A DNA stretch of 49,457 nucleotides from contig SCSX01000050.1 in the NCBI GenBank assembly GCA_004297825.1, positions 1 to 49,457 on the forward strand, written 5' to 3'. This DNA comes from Spirochaetota bacterium (lineage in GTDB: Bacteria > Spirochaetota > UBA4802 > UBA5368). Position 1 is the first letter of the stretch. The number at the start of each line of letters is the position of its first letter. The translations under genes and the position numbers were made by a program. Below, piece after piece: positions 14,847 through 23,963 of this stretch. The notes beneath the pieces are model-generated. The model did no database searches, was not told the DNA's origin, and worked only from the letters and a program-made list of their open reading frames with translations.

Positions 14847-16771
14847 AAATGGAAAAATTATTCGAGCCTATCACAATAAATGGCATGACCCTGGCTAACA
14901 GGACGGTCATGCCCGCCATCGCGACCGGGTACGGAAATACCGACGGAACCGTGACCGAACGACTCGCGGCCTATCTTGCCCGGCGGGCGAGGGGAGGGAC
15001 GGGGCTCATTATTTCGGAGGCCTGTGCAGTTACCCCGCGCGGAAAGGGATTCCCCAACGAGATTGGCGCCTGGAGCGACGACCTCATTCCGAGCCTCGCG
15101 AAAATTCCCGAGGCCATTCACCGCGAAGGGGGCAGGACGGCCCTCCAGCTCCACCATGCCGGCCGGGAAAGCTTCGAGGCGGCTGCCGGCGGGAAGCCCG
15201 AGTCGCCGTCCGGCATCCCGAGCGTCATCCTGGGCCAGCCCTGCGAGGCGATGAGCCTGGAGCGCGTCGCCGTCGTGATCGACGCCTACGCGAAGGCGGC
15301 GGGCCGCGCGAAGACAGCCGGATTCGATGCCGTGGAGATCCACGGCGCCCACGGCTACCTGATCACGCAGTTTCTGTCCCCCTTTTCAAACCAGCGAACC
15401 GATGCCTACGGCGGCTCCGAGGAAAACAGGATGCGTTTCGCCCTCGAGATCGCGGAAGCCGTTCGCAAAGAAGTGGGACCAGATTTCCCCGTCCTCATCC
15501 GGGTGTCGACCGATGAGCTCATCCGCGGCGGATACGACCTCGAATTCATGAAGCGTCTTGCCCCGCGCCTCGTCGCCGCGGGCGTTAACGCCATTCACGC
15601 CTCCGTGGGCGTGTATTCGACGCCGGGGAACCTCAGCATCGCCTCCATGGACACGGACGCCGGTTTCAACCTCTTCCGCGCCAGGGCCCTGAAGGAAGTT
15701 GTAAAGGTGCCGGTCATAGGAGTCGGGCGGATCACCGATCCGCACCTGGCGGAGGATGCGCTCGCCCGCGGAGACGCGGACCTGATCAGCTTCGGCAGGC
15801 AGCACCTGACCGATCCCGATTTCGTGAACAAGGTGAAGGCCGGAAGGTTCGACGATATCCGGCAGTGCGTGTCCTGCAACCAGGGCTGCATCGAGCGCCT
15901 GAGCTTCGAGATGAAATCGACTACGTGTACCTTCAACCCGGAGGTCGGGAGGGAATACAAGGGCGCGCCGCCAAAAGCTGACCCGGCAAAAAAGATCTGG
16001 GTGGTCGGCGCGGGACCGGCGGGGCTCTCCGCCGCGCTCGCGGCAATGGGCCGCGGGCATGCGGTCCAGGTCTTCGAAAAGGAAGCCGAACCGGGCGGCC
16101 AGCTCCAGTCGGCAACCAGGCCGCCCCACAAAAAAGTTTTCTGGACCTGGATCGACTGGGCGATTCGGCAACTGGCTAATGGAAAAGTTAACATTCAGTT
16201 CGGCCGGGAAGTCACGCGGGAGTTGCTCGATCAACACAAGCCCGATGCGGTGATCCTCGCCGCGGGCGCGTATCCCTCAACGCCGAATATTCCCGGCATC
16301 AAGGGCTCAAACGTTTTCGACGCACGCGACGTCCTGACGGAAAAGGCCGCGGTAAGCGGCCCCGTCGTCATCCTGGGCGCGGGGTACGTGGGAATGGAAA
16401 CGGCGGACTTCCTCGAAGCGCGCGGCGTTCCCTGCACCATCGTCGAGATGCAGCCCCGTTACCCGGTAGGCAAGCACACGGCCCACGGGTTCTTTCTCCA
16501 TAAAAGAATAAAAGAGGGCGGGGGAACGATCATCGTCAGCGCCAGGGTGACGAAGATCGAAGAAGGTTCTGTTTCATTTAAAAAGGACGAGGAAGAAAAA
16601 ACCCTGCCGGCCGCATCGGTGATCACGGCAATGGGTGCGAAGCCGGACAACGCTCTCGAGGAAATCCTGAAAGGCATGGGCATCCCCTGCCTGACCGTGG
16701 GCGACGCGAAAAGCCCCCGGCGATTGCTGGAAGCGATACATGAAGGCGATCATGCGGGGAGGACGGTGTAA
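14843..16771 (+). CDS. NADH:flavin oxidoreductase, 2,4-dienoyl-CoA/2-enoate reductase family
   Basis: 642 aa in the FadH/enoate reductase/trimethylamine dehydrogenase layout. It comprises an FMN TIM barrel (1-~335) with HHAGR (104-108) and [17 protein letters not shown], a 4Fe-4S site at Cys342, 345, 349 and 362, then FAD ([12 protein letters not shown], ~385) and NAD(P) ([12 protein letters not shown]) binding folds. It probably reduces an alpha,beta-unsaturated acid or acyl-CoA; the substrate is unknown. The start ATG overlaps the gap stop and has AAGGA before it. The reading frame is open further upstream, but that part lies over gap. A 40-bp palindrome begins five bases after the stop. 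Confidence 0.92.
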   Translation: MKMEKLFEPITINGMTLANRTVMPAIATGYGNTDGTVTERLAAYLARRARGGTGLIISEACAVTPRGKGFPNEIGAWSDDLIPSLAKIPEAIHREGGRTALQLHHAGRESFEAAAGGKPESPSGIPSVILGQPCEAMSLERVAVVIDAYAKAAGRAKTAGFDAVEIHGAHGYLITQFLSPFSNQRTDAYGGSEENRMRFALEIAEAVRKEVGPDFPVLIRVSTDELIRGGYDLEFMKRLAPRLVAAGVNAIHASVGVYSTPGNLSIASMDTDAGFNLFRARALKEVVKVPVIGVGRITDPHLAEDALARGDADLISFGRQHLTDPDFVNKVKAGRFDDIRQCVSCNQGCIERLSFEMKSTTCTFNPEVGREYKGAPPKADPAKKIWVVGAGPAGLSAALAAMGRGHAVQVFEKEAEPGGQLQSATRPPHKKVFWTWIDWAIRQLANGKVNIQFGREVTRELLDQHKPDAVILAAGAYPSTPNIPGIKGSNVFDARDVLTEKAAVSGPVVILGAGYVGMETADFLEARGVPCTIVEMQPRYPVGKHTAHGFFLHKRIKEGGGTIIVSARVTKIEEGSVSFKKDEEEKTLPAASVITAMGAKPDNALEEILKGMGIPCLTVGDAKSPRRLLEAIHEGDHAGRTV

Positions 16772-16776
16772 ACGGT

Positions 16777-16816
16777 CTCGATGGAGGCGCAGATTCGAAT
16801 CCGCCCCTTCATCGAG
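16777..16816. repeat. 40-bp imperfect palindrome, relative of 13107-13146
   Basis: Arms of 20 bases (CTCGATGGAGGCGCAGATTC on the left) with three mismatches. It shares the core GGCGC..GATTCGAATCCG and the same total length with the perfect palindrome at 13107. The two bracket the GAF-gap-reductase operon. Likely role: terminator or protein-binding repeat. Confidence 0.8.
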
Positions 16817-16862
16817 AACGTTATCTCCCCATCTCCCTTGAAAAGCGCCCGCGGAAGAACGC

Positions 16863-18138
16863 TCACACTGTGGAACCCGGAAGCCTCTTCCTCAAAGTTA
16901 ACATCAACACCCCCGCCGCAAAAAGCGAACACGCGAGGTACACGTACGCCCCGCGGTAGCTTCCGGTCATGTCCTTGACGAAGCCGGTAAGGTACGGACC
17001 CACGTAGCCGCCGATATTGCCGAAGGAATTGATGAGCCCTACGGCCCCCGCCGCGGCCGCCCCGGACAGGAAGCTCGTGGGATACGACCACCAGACCCCG
17101 AACGCGCCGAACACCCCGATCGCCGATACGCACACGAAGGCGAAGTTGACCATGGGTTCTTCAATAAACACGCCCACGCCCATGCCGATCGCGCCAATGA
17201 AGACGGGGATCGCGCCGTGCCAGCGCTTCTCGCCCGTCCGCGCCGATGAGCTCCCGATCCACACCATCGCCGCGAGGGAAAGACCCATGGGAATGGCGAT
17301 GAGCCCGCCTATCGCGAGGTTCGACCAGCCGGAGACGTCTTTCAGGACCGTGGGCATCCAGTAGTTGAAGCCCCAGAAGCCCGTGATCCACAGGAAATAA
17401 ATGAAGCAGAGCTTGAGCACCTCCGGGTCCCTGAGCGCCTCCAGGACCGAGTATTTCCGCGCGGCGAGCTTAGCATCGGTCTCGCGACGGTACGATTCCT
17501 CGAGCAAGTGCTTCTCTTCATCGGAAAGCCATGATGCCTGGGAGGGGCGGTCGGGAAGCCAGAAGTATATCAGCCCCCCGAAAATAAGGGCGGGGACCGC
17601 CTCCGCGACAAAGAGGAGCTGCCACCCGGCGAGTCCCGCGAAGCGTATGTCCAGCAACCACCCCGCGACGGGAGAGCCCACGATCGCCGATACCTGCAGC
17701 GAGGTGAGCATGAGGGCGATCGCGCGGGGGCGCTCGGCAGCGGTGAACCAGCGCGGGATCACGCTCGCGTACACGACCGGGTAGAAGCTCGCCTCTGCCG
17801 CGCCCAGCAGGAAGCGCACGAGGTAGAACTGCCACTCGGTATGGATGAACGCCATGAAGACCGAGATCGCGCCCCAGGTGAGCATGATGCGCGCGATCCA
17901 CGCGCGCGGGCTCCAGCGCTCGGCGACCAGCGCCCCCGGGACCTCGAAGAGCACGTACCCGGCGAAGAATATTCCCGCCCCCATCCCGAACACCTGCGCC
18001 GAGAACCCCAGGTCCGCGTTCATCGTGAGCGCGGCGTAGGCGATGTTCACGCGGTCCAGGTACGCGATCACCGAGCCGATGAACGCGGGGGAGTATGATG
18101 TGCAGGTTGCGTCTCTTCGTGAGCGAGGTTAAGGGCAT
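16863..18138 (-). pseudogene. MFS transporter (ACS family), frameshifted near the N-terminus
   Basis: The intact part from 18071 encodes 402 aa of a 12-helix major facilitator, resembling the anion:cation symporter group (YLDRVNIAYAA, PRWFTAAERPRA, and WSYPTSFLSG late). Such proteins normally start with a short basic stretch and a full first helix. That start exists in another frame: ATG at 18138 gives MPLTSLTKRRNLHII, and one base removed within the C-run at about 18086-18093 restores a PPAFIGSVIAYLDRVN-type join. So either a one-base insertion inactivated the gene, a sequencing/assembly error occurred in the homopolymer, or translation begins at 18071 with a shortened helix 1. A transported organic anion is likely; its identity is unknown. 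Confidence 0.8.
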
Positions 18139-18162
18139 AGAAAGGGCTCCCAGAAATCGATT

Positions 18163-18275
18163 CCCCTCCCTTGAGGGGAGGGGTTAGGGGAGGGTGATGA
18201 GGAAGTAAATCCCCAATGCCTGAGATTATAATCGCTTTTCACCCCCACCTCTGTCCTCCCCCCTCAAGGGGGAGG
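18163..18275. repeat. CCCTCCCC-type palindromic repeat, copy D
   Basis: CCCCTCCCTTGAGGGGAGGG on the left and CCTCCCCCCTCAAGGGGGAGG on the right around a diverged core with TCACCCCCACC. Same orientation as copy C. The rest of the gene-free stretch 18139-18481 shows no further feature I can name. Confidence 0.75.
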
Positions 18276-18481
18276 ATGTGCCGGAAACACAGATGGTCGA
18301 TAAAAAGCAACCAACTGTCGATCAAATTTCCCCATGCGGCAAGGGTTTTTCAAAATTCAGGAGAACCAGCAATGCCGGCAGCCATCTGCGCGTTCACATC
18401 CTCACGCGCCGACGAAGTCAGCGCGCGTCCCCGCAGGCACAGGTTCGGCGATGTGGTGAATCCGGGCTGCGCGGGCGCGCG

Positions 18482-19078
18482 CTACTTTTTCTTTCCCGCG
18501 GCCTTCACAAAGTCTTCGCGCATCCCGTTCATCGTCATGTTCCTGTAGGCGGCGAGCGAGGCGTATCCCAGGAACGCCGGGTCCTGCTGCCTCTCGGGCA
18601 TGAGGTTCTGCATGCTCATCACGATAGCCCCGTTCTTCACGCTGGTGAGCCGCAGGGCCACCTGGAAGCGCATGAATTTCTGGTCGGCGACGACGCCGGT
18701 CTTCTCGTCCTTGACGGGACGTGTCGTCTCCTCGTTCGCGTTCACGATCCCGGTAAGGAGCGCATCGGCCCCCAGGAGAGTTCCCAGTGCCGCGGCGCTT
18801 TCTCCGGTGATGCCGGACATGCTCAGCTCCTTCTCTTTAAGGAGCGCCTCCATGTTGTCGCGCTCCACGAGACGGAACCCGGCCGCGATCACGGCGGCCT
18901 TCATGGCGGCCTCGGCCTCCCTGAGCACGTCCGCGGGAATCGCGGCCTGCGTGGTGAACGGCAGCACCGCGATCGACTTGATGGACTTGATCTGCGACTT
19001 GTCGACGGCGATATCCGACGTGGCGCAGGAGAAGCCGGTAAGCATGAGCGTCAGTATCAATAATGGTTTCTTCATCAT
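18482..19078 (-). CDS. CsgG/FlgO-like putative lipoprotein
   Basis: 198 aa from the ATG at 19078 (a second ATG follows directly; GAGAGAGAG lies upstream). Residues 1-18 make a signal peptide ending TGFSC, an imperfect lipobox acceptable in spirochaetes. The mature part follows the CsgG-type pattern: IKSIAVLPFTT, LREAEAAMKAAVIAAGFRLVERDNMEALLKEKEL, then LGTLLGADALLTGIV, and a beta-rich end. Proteins of this fold form or assist outer-membrane secretion or assembly complexes, but many family members have no known role. It may be expressed alone or read from nearby genes; no partner is evident. Confidence 0.75.
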   Translation of the reverse strand: MMKKPLLILTLMLTGFSCATSDIAVDKSQIKSIKSIAVLPFTTQAAIPADVLREAEAAMKAAVIAAGFRLVERDNMEALLKEKELSMSGITGESAAALGTLLGADALLTGIVNANEETTRPVKDEKTGVVADQKFMRFQVALRLTSVKNGAIVMSMQNLMPERQQDPAFLGYASLAAYRNMTMNGMREDFVKAAGKKK

Positions 19079-19293
19079 GTTCTCTCTCTCGACTGGATTA
19101 AGATTAATAAGGCTCACGCGAAAACGGGGCTCATTGCGCAAAGACCCGGTTCCCATAAGAATGTATTAACATAGACACGGAAGTCCGCGCAAGCAAGGGG
19201 TGGGGAGGTTTATTTGATTAAAAGTCGAGATTCGACGGGTGTAAGAATGGGTGATAGGGGGATTGATCCCTATCTCCATTTCTTTGAAGCATC

Positions 19294-20040
19294 CTATTTC
19301 TTCCCGTACTCGTCCAGCCCCTTCTGGATGGATGCCTTCGTGAGGTCCATGAGCTCCTGGATGTTGGCGTCGTGGTAGCCCGCGGTCTCGATAGGTTTGT
19401 GGATGGCCATGACCGCCCTGCCGGGGAAAAGATCGATCGAGTTGTTGGGGAGCACGTTCCGCGTCCCGATGATCGTGACGGGAAGCACCGGGAGCCCCAT
19501 GTCCAGGGCGAACTTGAAGGCGCCCTTCTTGAACTCGCCCAGCTCGCCCGAGTAGGAGCGCGTTCCCTCGGGGAAGAAGATGACGCTCGTACCGCCGGTG
19601 ATGCGCTTCTTCGCGGCGTTGATCTGCTCGAGCGCCGCCTGCGTGTTCTTGCGGTCTATGAAGATGTGCCCTATCTTGTAGCATGAATAACCCAGGAAGG
19701 GGACCTTGCGCAGTTCCGCCTTCATGACCCAGCGGAAATCCTGGGGGAAGAAGCCGTACATCACGAAGATATCGAACTGGCTCTGGTGGTTCACGGCGAG
19801 AATGTACGACCGTTTCGGGTCGATATTCTCCTTCCCGAAGACACGCACGGGCATGGGCGTCACCAGGCAGTTGAAGCGCGACCAGACGATCCCCATGAAG
19901 CTCCCGGTCCGGGGACCCACGAATATCGCCAGAAGCGCCGCGAACGTGCCGCAGAAAATCGTGGACGCAACGAGCAGCGGCATGTAGACGAGATATTTGT
20001 AGAGTTGATAGGGGTAGTAGAGAAATTTATACTGGCGCAT
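19294..20040 (-). CDS. plsC: 1-acyl-sn-glycerol-3-phosphate acyltransferase
   Basis: 248 aa. It carries the catalytic acyltransferase motif NHX4D (NHQSQFD, His85/Asp90) and the phosphate-binding motif FPEGTRS (156-162), preceded by a hydrophobic N-terminal segment (about 17-42) that anchors it in the inner membrane. It acylates lysophosphatidic acid to phosphatidic acid in phospholipid synthesis. GGAG eight bases before the ATG supports the start. A GATAGGG...CCCTATC hairpin without T-run lies downstream (about 19254-19275). It appears to be a single-gene unit. Confidence 0.93.
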   Translation of the reverse strand: MRQYKFLYYPYQLYKYLVYMPLLVASTIFCGTFAALLAIFVGPRTGSFMGIVWSRFNCLVTPMPVRVFGKENIDPKRSYILAVNHQSQFDIFVMYGFFPQDFRWVMKAELRKVPFLGYSCYKIGHIFIDRKNTQAALEQINAAKKRITGGTSVIFFPEGTRSYSGELGEFKKGAFKFALDMGLPVLPVTIIGTRNVLPNNSIDLFPGRAVMAIHKPIETAGYHDANIQELMDLTKASIQKGLDEYGKK

Positions 20041-20310
20041 GTCGTCTCCAGCACGTAATGGTCAGTCACTCTGGATGTAATAACGACGGAATTCCGAATA
20101 GTGCAAGCACAATTCCGTAAACATGTACTCGAAATCGGAAAAATTCCATACAGGATTTCTTTGAAAGATCGGGGGTCCGATATACAGGGCACCGCCAGGA
20201 AACCATTTAAATTTTCCAGGATGCGGGATCATCTTCTATTGCCGTCATCTCTTCATCCCCCTTGAAAGGCACCTGCGCAAAAATGCTTCGCATAGGTACA
20301 GCGGCACACG

Positions 20311-20340
20311 AAAAACAACCCCGCAGCGGGCGGGGTTGTT
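20311..20340 (-). terminator. Rho-independent terminator after the enoyl-CoA hydratase gene
   Basis: On the minus strand, a 10-bp stem (ACAACCCCGC/GCGGGGTTGT) with a 5-base loop is followed by five T. It starts 27 bases after the stop of the gene at 20367. The remainder of the gene-free stretch 20041-20366 has no visible feature apart from the presumed plsC promoter. Confidence 0.85.
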
Positions 20341-20366
20341 GGCGAAACCGGAAAGCGTAGTATCCG

Positions 20367-21083
20367 TTACGCGGTCAGGTTGAGGGGCTCGATAAAAGCC
20401 GGGTCCTCGCTGTCCATAAGGTCAATGGATGACTTATACATCCTTTTCTTGTGTTCGGCGAAGATTCCCCTGGGCTTGGCGAAGGTCGCGGCGAATGCCA
20501 GCGACTCCCTGAGAAGCTCCTCCTCGTTGGCGCAGGCCTTCCGTACGATGTGGAGATCCTCGAGCTCCTTCGCCCCCACCTTGCGGCCGGTGAGAATCAT
20601 CTCCTCCATGAACCATGCGGGTATCGTCTTCCTGATGATATCCAGCATGGACGGCATGAAGGCAATGTTGATATCCACCTCGGGGAAGCAGAAAAAGCCC
20701 CGGTCGGTCTTCATAAAGCGGAAATCGCAGCAGAGGGCCAGCATGGCCCCGTCACCGAACGTATGTCCCCCGATGGCGGCGATCAGGGGCATGGGATAGG
20801 TCAGCATGCGCTTTGAAAGAGCGTTGAGCGAGTAGACAAAATCGCGCGCCTCCTGCTTTTTGCCCGCTGCCAGCACCCCCCCCATCCATTCGACGTCGAT
20901 CCCCACCGACCAGAACTTTTCGTGTTTCGAGCACAGCACCACTGACTTGAACGACTCATCGGCCTCGATCTCGTCCAGGACGGCGGCCATAGTGCTCATG
21001 AACTCCGGATTCTGGCGGTTCTCCCCAGAATCCATGGTGACCAGTGCGACCGTATTGTGTTCCTTCGTAAACGTGATAGACAT
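20367..21083 (-). CDS. Enoyl-CoA hydratase/isomerase family protein
   Basis: 238 aa crotonase-fold protein. The oxyanion-hole region is PLIAAIGGHTFGDGAMLALCCDFRFM (read as two segments), and a glutamate occurs in FCFPEVDI. The CCDFR and PEVDI pattern is closer to Delta3,Delta2-enoyl-CoA isomerases than to hydratases, but this is not decisive. It should act on an acyl-CoA in fatty-acid or related degradation. AAGGGGG precedes the ATG. It lies 87 bp downstream of the nitronate monooxygenase-like gene, itself downstream of a MarR regulator on the same strand, and has its own terminator. Confidence 0.85.
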   Translation of the reverse strand: MSITFTKEHNTVALVTMDSGENRQNPEFMSTMAAVLDEIEADESFKSVVLCSKHEKFWSVGIDVEWMGGVLAAGKKQEARDFVYSLNALSKRMLTYPMPLIAAIGGHTFGDGAMLALCCDFRFMKTDRGFFCFPEVDINIAFMPSMLDIIRKTIPAWFMEEMILTGRKVGAKELEDLHIVRKACANEEELLRESLAFAATFAKPRGIFAEHKKRMYKSSIDLMDSEDPAFIEPLNLTA

Positions 21084-21170
21084 GATAATCCCCCTTGGGG
21101 ATGCGGACGGCGGGGACCTGACCGCCTCACTGAGCGCTCGAAGCCCCGTCCGCGTTGCGCATCCGTTTCT

Positions 21171-22217
21171 TTACGCCATCTTTTTAACTACCGCCTTGGC
21201 TACATCCTCCGCTTCCCTGACCATCCGGTCCAGAAGCGCCTTCACGGTCGGAAGGTCTTCCACCAGGCCCGTTGACTGGCCGACGGGGAGAATTCCACCC
21301 TTGACGTCGCCGTCCATGGTCGCGCGGCTCATCATGTCGAACGCGTTGGCCATGTACGCGAGTTGTTTCGAAGTCTTCCATCCGGAGAAGAGCACGCCGA
21401 AGAACATCTTCAGATAGGGCATGCGCATCTGCTTGGCTATGAAGCTCGAATTGGGCAGCGCTTTTAATAGCTGGATCGGGTTGAGGCCGGCCCTGAGCTG
21501 CCTGCGCGCGCCGGGGGCGTCCATGATGCGGCAGAAGATGCCGTCGAAACGCTTGGAGAAAAGGGTGTCGTACACGGTCTTTTGCAGCGCCAGGTCCTTG
21601 AAGTTCTGGTGCAGGGGACTTTCCTTCGTGGTCATGAAACGGGTGCCCATGGAGACCCCCTCTGCCCCCAGCGACAGCGCGGCCGCGAGACCCCTGCCGT
21701 CGGCGATGCCGCCCGCGGCGATCACGGGAATCTTCAGCGCTTTCGCGATCGAGGGAACCAGCAGCATAGTGGTGACCTCTTCCCCGTGCGCCGCCGCCTC
21801 GTGGCCGGTCGCGATCACCGCGTCACAGCCCTGCGCCTGCGCGGCCACCGCGTGCTTTTCCATTACCACCGTGGCGACAACCTTTCCGCCGTAACTATGA
21901 GCCGCGCGGCACAGCCAGTCTCCCTTGCCCAGCGCGAAGTTGATGACCGGCACCTTCTCTTCGAGCATCACCTCGGCGTTCTCCTTAGAACCGGGAAACA
22001 TGAGGGTGGTGTTGGCGGCGAAGGGCTTGTTGGTGAGCTCGCGAATCCGGCGGATGGCCGCGCGGGTGGTGTCCTTGTTGAGCGGTCCCGTGGCGAGTAT
22101 CCCTATGCCCCCGGCGTTGCACACTGCGGCCACCATTTCGGGGGTGCTGATCCAGCTCATCCCCGCCATGACGATCGGATACTTGATCCCGAACAATTCC
22201 GTGATTCTGGTTTTCAT
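21171..22217 (-). CDS. Nitronate monooxygenase/2-nitropropane dioxygenase-like FMN protein
   Basis: 348 aa TIM-barrel flavoprotein: TELFGIKYPIVMAGMSWIS at the start, AGGIGILATGP, GCDAVIATGHEAAAHGEEV, VIAAGGIADGRGLAAALSLGAEGVSMGTRFM. These are FMN-binding landmarks of the family, which includes nitronate monooxygenases and the related FabK-type enoyl-ACP reductases. The ATGHEA(A/G)GH-like motif favours the nitronate monooxygenase branch. Its place between a MarR regulator and an enoyl-CoA hydratase suggests a role in acyl or xenobiotic metabolism. Confidence 0.88.
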   Translation of the reverse strand: MKTRITELFGIKYPIVMAGMSWISTPEMVAAVCNAGGIGILATGPLNKDTTRAAIRRIRELTNKPFAANTTLMFPGSKENAEVMLEEKVPVINFALGKGDWLCRAAHSYGGKVVATVVMEKHAVAAQAQGCDAVIATGHEAAAHGEEVTTMLLVPSIAKALKIPVIAAGGIADGRGLAAALSLGAEGVSMGTRFMTTKESPLHQNFKDLALQKTVYDTLFSKRFDGIFCRIMDAPGARRQLRAGLNPIQLLKALPNSSFIAKQMRMPYLKMFFGVLFSGWKTSKQLAYMANAFDMMSRATMDGDVKGGILPVGQSTGLVEDLPTVKALLDRMVREAEDVAKAVVKKMA

Positions 22218-22335
22218 GCGATTCTCCTTGAATAATATGCTATCCCGGGAGGCATACGGACACCGGGAGGAAACGCAGGATCAGGCAGTTCATACGGGGT
22301 CTGTTGCGATCACCAGGCTCCGCATACACATCCTG

Positions 22336-22818
22336 TCATTTTGGGTCCCTGACGTTGTTGCGCACCCTTTCCAGCATCCGGTCGAGGACCTTAAGCTCGG
22401 ATTCGTCAAGGGACGACATCGCCATATTTATCTGCTTGATATAGAACGGTCTCACTTTCAGGAAGAGCTTTTCGCCCTTTGGTGTCAGCTTGACGATTTT
22501 AAGCCTGCGGTCGGTCTTGTGGGTGGTGCGGACCACCAGGGCCGACTTCTCCATCCGGTCGATCAGGGTGGTCACATTCGCGCGGTTGACCATCATCATT
22601 TCGCCAAGCTGTGCCTGGCTGATGCCGCCCTTGGGGCCGCTTTCGTAATGGAGCAGGTTCATAAGATTGTATTGCACGTCGGTGAGACCAAAGTCTCCGA
22701 AAAACGTGTCCGCCCGTTTTTTAATCATCGACGCCGTGTAGTAGATGCCCAGGAGCGCTTCAAGCTGCGGCGATGCGAAGTCTTTCTGTAATCTTAGTTC
22801 GGCCTTTAAGCCCATCAT
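22336..22818 (-). CDS. MarR-family transcriptional regulator
   Basis: 160 aa from the ATG at 22818, preceded by GGAG at proper distance; a GTG five codons upstream is the alternative. The winged-helix domain runs from LTDVQYNLMNLLHYE through ISQAQLGEMMMVNRANVTTLIDRMEKSALV to the wing THKTDRRLKIVKLTPKGEKLF. It is a dimeric repressor whose ligand is unknown. It is first in the apparent run MarR - nitronate monooxygenase - enoyl-CoA hydratase; 118 bp separate it from the second gene, which shows nothing else of note. Confidence 0.92.
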   Translation of the reverse strand: MMGLKAELRLQKDFASPQLEALLGIYYTASMIKKRADTFFGDFGLTDVQYNLMNLLHYESGPKGGISQAQLGEMMMVNRANVTTLIDRMEKSALVVRTTHKTDRRLKIVKLTPKGEKLFLKVRPFYIKQINMAMSSLDESELKVLDRMLERVRNNVRDPK

Positions 22819-22877
22819 GTCGCTCCACTGCACCCGATGCCGTGCACGTTACGGGCGTCCCCGGGCACCTCAATGTG

Positions 22878-22905
22878 AATATAATAACTGTATACATCAT
22901 AACAA
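22878..22905 (-). promoter_or_regulatory. Candidate promoter of the marR gene
   Basis: On the minus strand TTGTTA (22905-22900), a 16-base spacer and TATATT (22883-22878). The spacer holds the short dyad TGTATACA, which could be part of an autoregulatory operator. A TTGACA hexamer at 22913-22908 has no good -10 partner. A MITE-like repeat begins 17 bp upstream. Confidence 0.4.
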
Positions 22906-22921
22906 TTTGTCAACGATTAAT

Positions 22922-23025
22922 GGACTTGTTGCGAAACTGCCGTCTCGCGCTCGCAGGGAACCCTACGGGGTATAAGGGGATTCGCCCCTTATACCCCGTA
23001 ACAAATTGAGCTGCGTAACAAGTCT
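22922..23025. repeat. ~104-bp MITE-like palindromic repeat, copy 2
   Basis: Opposite orientation to 5258-5364; ends GGACTTGTTGC and GTAACAAGTC are inverted. Inside, GGGGTATAAGGGG and CCCCTTATACCCC make a hairpin. Its right end supplies two bases of the stop codon of the pseudouridine synthase gene, so it has touched the 3' end of that gene. Confidence 0.82.
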
Positions 23026-23728
23026 AATGTGATTCCATCCTCCCCGGCCATTTCAGCGTCCACGGATCCTCTCCCAGGCGCGCAAGCGCCTCCTTGAATT
23101 CTGTAGAAAGAAAATAGCGTCCCTCGTCGGGCGGGTTGATGAATTTATATCGCACCCCGCCCAGCGTGAAGGCGAGGGCGTAAGAGTGCAGGTATCCCCT
23201 GTCGGGCTCTATTCCCACTGGTATCTTTTTACAATACTGAGTGTCCCCCAGGACCGGGGCGCTTACGGACTTGAGCGCCACCCGGATCTGGTGGGTACGC
23301 CCGGTGTAGAGGCGGACCAGGTAAAGCCGGAGGCCCGGCTGCAAGGATGTGCTGTAGAAGCGGGTGATCGCCGGGCGCGCATGGGTATGCGCCAGGATCC
23401 AGGTCCCGTTGCGGCCCTTTTTCATATCGCCCATGACGAGCCCCTGCTTCTTTTTGGGATGCGACCCGCCGATCGCCAGGTAGAACTTCTCGATCTGGCG
23501 CAGGCGGAACTGGGCCGCGAGCTCCCGTACGGCCGCGCGCGTACGCGCGAAGACCAGGAGCCCAGAGGTGAGGTTGTCCAGGCGGTGCAGGGCGTACAGT
23601 TCCGTGATGCCAAGCTGGGCGCGGATCGCGTCGTCAAGGGACATCGCCGTATCGTCCCCGTGAAAGGACACCCCGGCCTTCTTGCTTATTACGATGAATT
23701 CATCGCTGGTGTGGATGAGGGTAAACAT
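23024..23728 (-). CDS. RluA-family RNA pseudouridine synthase
   Basis: 234 aa without an S4 domain. The catalytic motif ALHRLDNLTSG contains Asp51; GRTHQIRVALK is the second family signature. It converts uridine to pseudouridine in rRNA or tRNA; the length and sequence resemble the short 'TIGR01621/RluA-like' group, whose target is unsettled. The stop codon and last bases lie in the terminal bases of a mobile-type repeat, so the C-terminus (GRMESH) may have been altered by insertion. Divergent from the LEA14-like gene with a 235-bp spacer. Confidence 0.9.
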   Translation of the reverse strand: MFTLIHTSDEFIVISKKAGVSFHGDDTAMSLDDAIRAQLGITELYALHRLDNLTSGLLVFARTRAAVRELAAQFRLRQIEKFYLAIGGSHPKKKQGLVMGDMKKGRNGTWILAHTHARPAITRFYSTSLQPGLRLYLVRLYTGRTHQIRVALKSVSAPVLGDTQYCKKIPVGIEPDRGYLHSYALAFTLGGVRYKFINPPDEGRYFLSTEFKEALARLGEDPWTLKWPGRMESH

Positions 23729-23963
23729 GCGTGTTTCCGGTTACGGTGATGTCCCGGCAACCATGGACGCCGCAATGCAAAGGCGATCCGCCGGGTCCGA
23801 TACACGATTGAACGGCGCGTGCGGACGATGTCAAGGGGCTTTTATGATAACCTGCGTATCGCCCTTGAATTCAGCGGAAAACGCGCATAGTGTCGCGGAA
23901 TTCCAATTGACTTTTGTTCATAGTATATAACTATTTTCGGCATTGCGAGATAAGGAGAATGCA

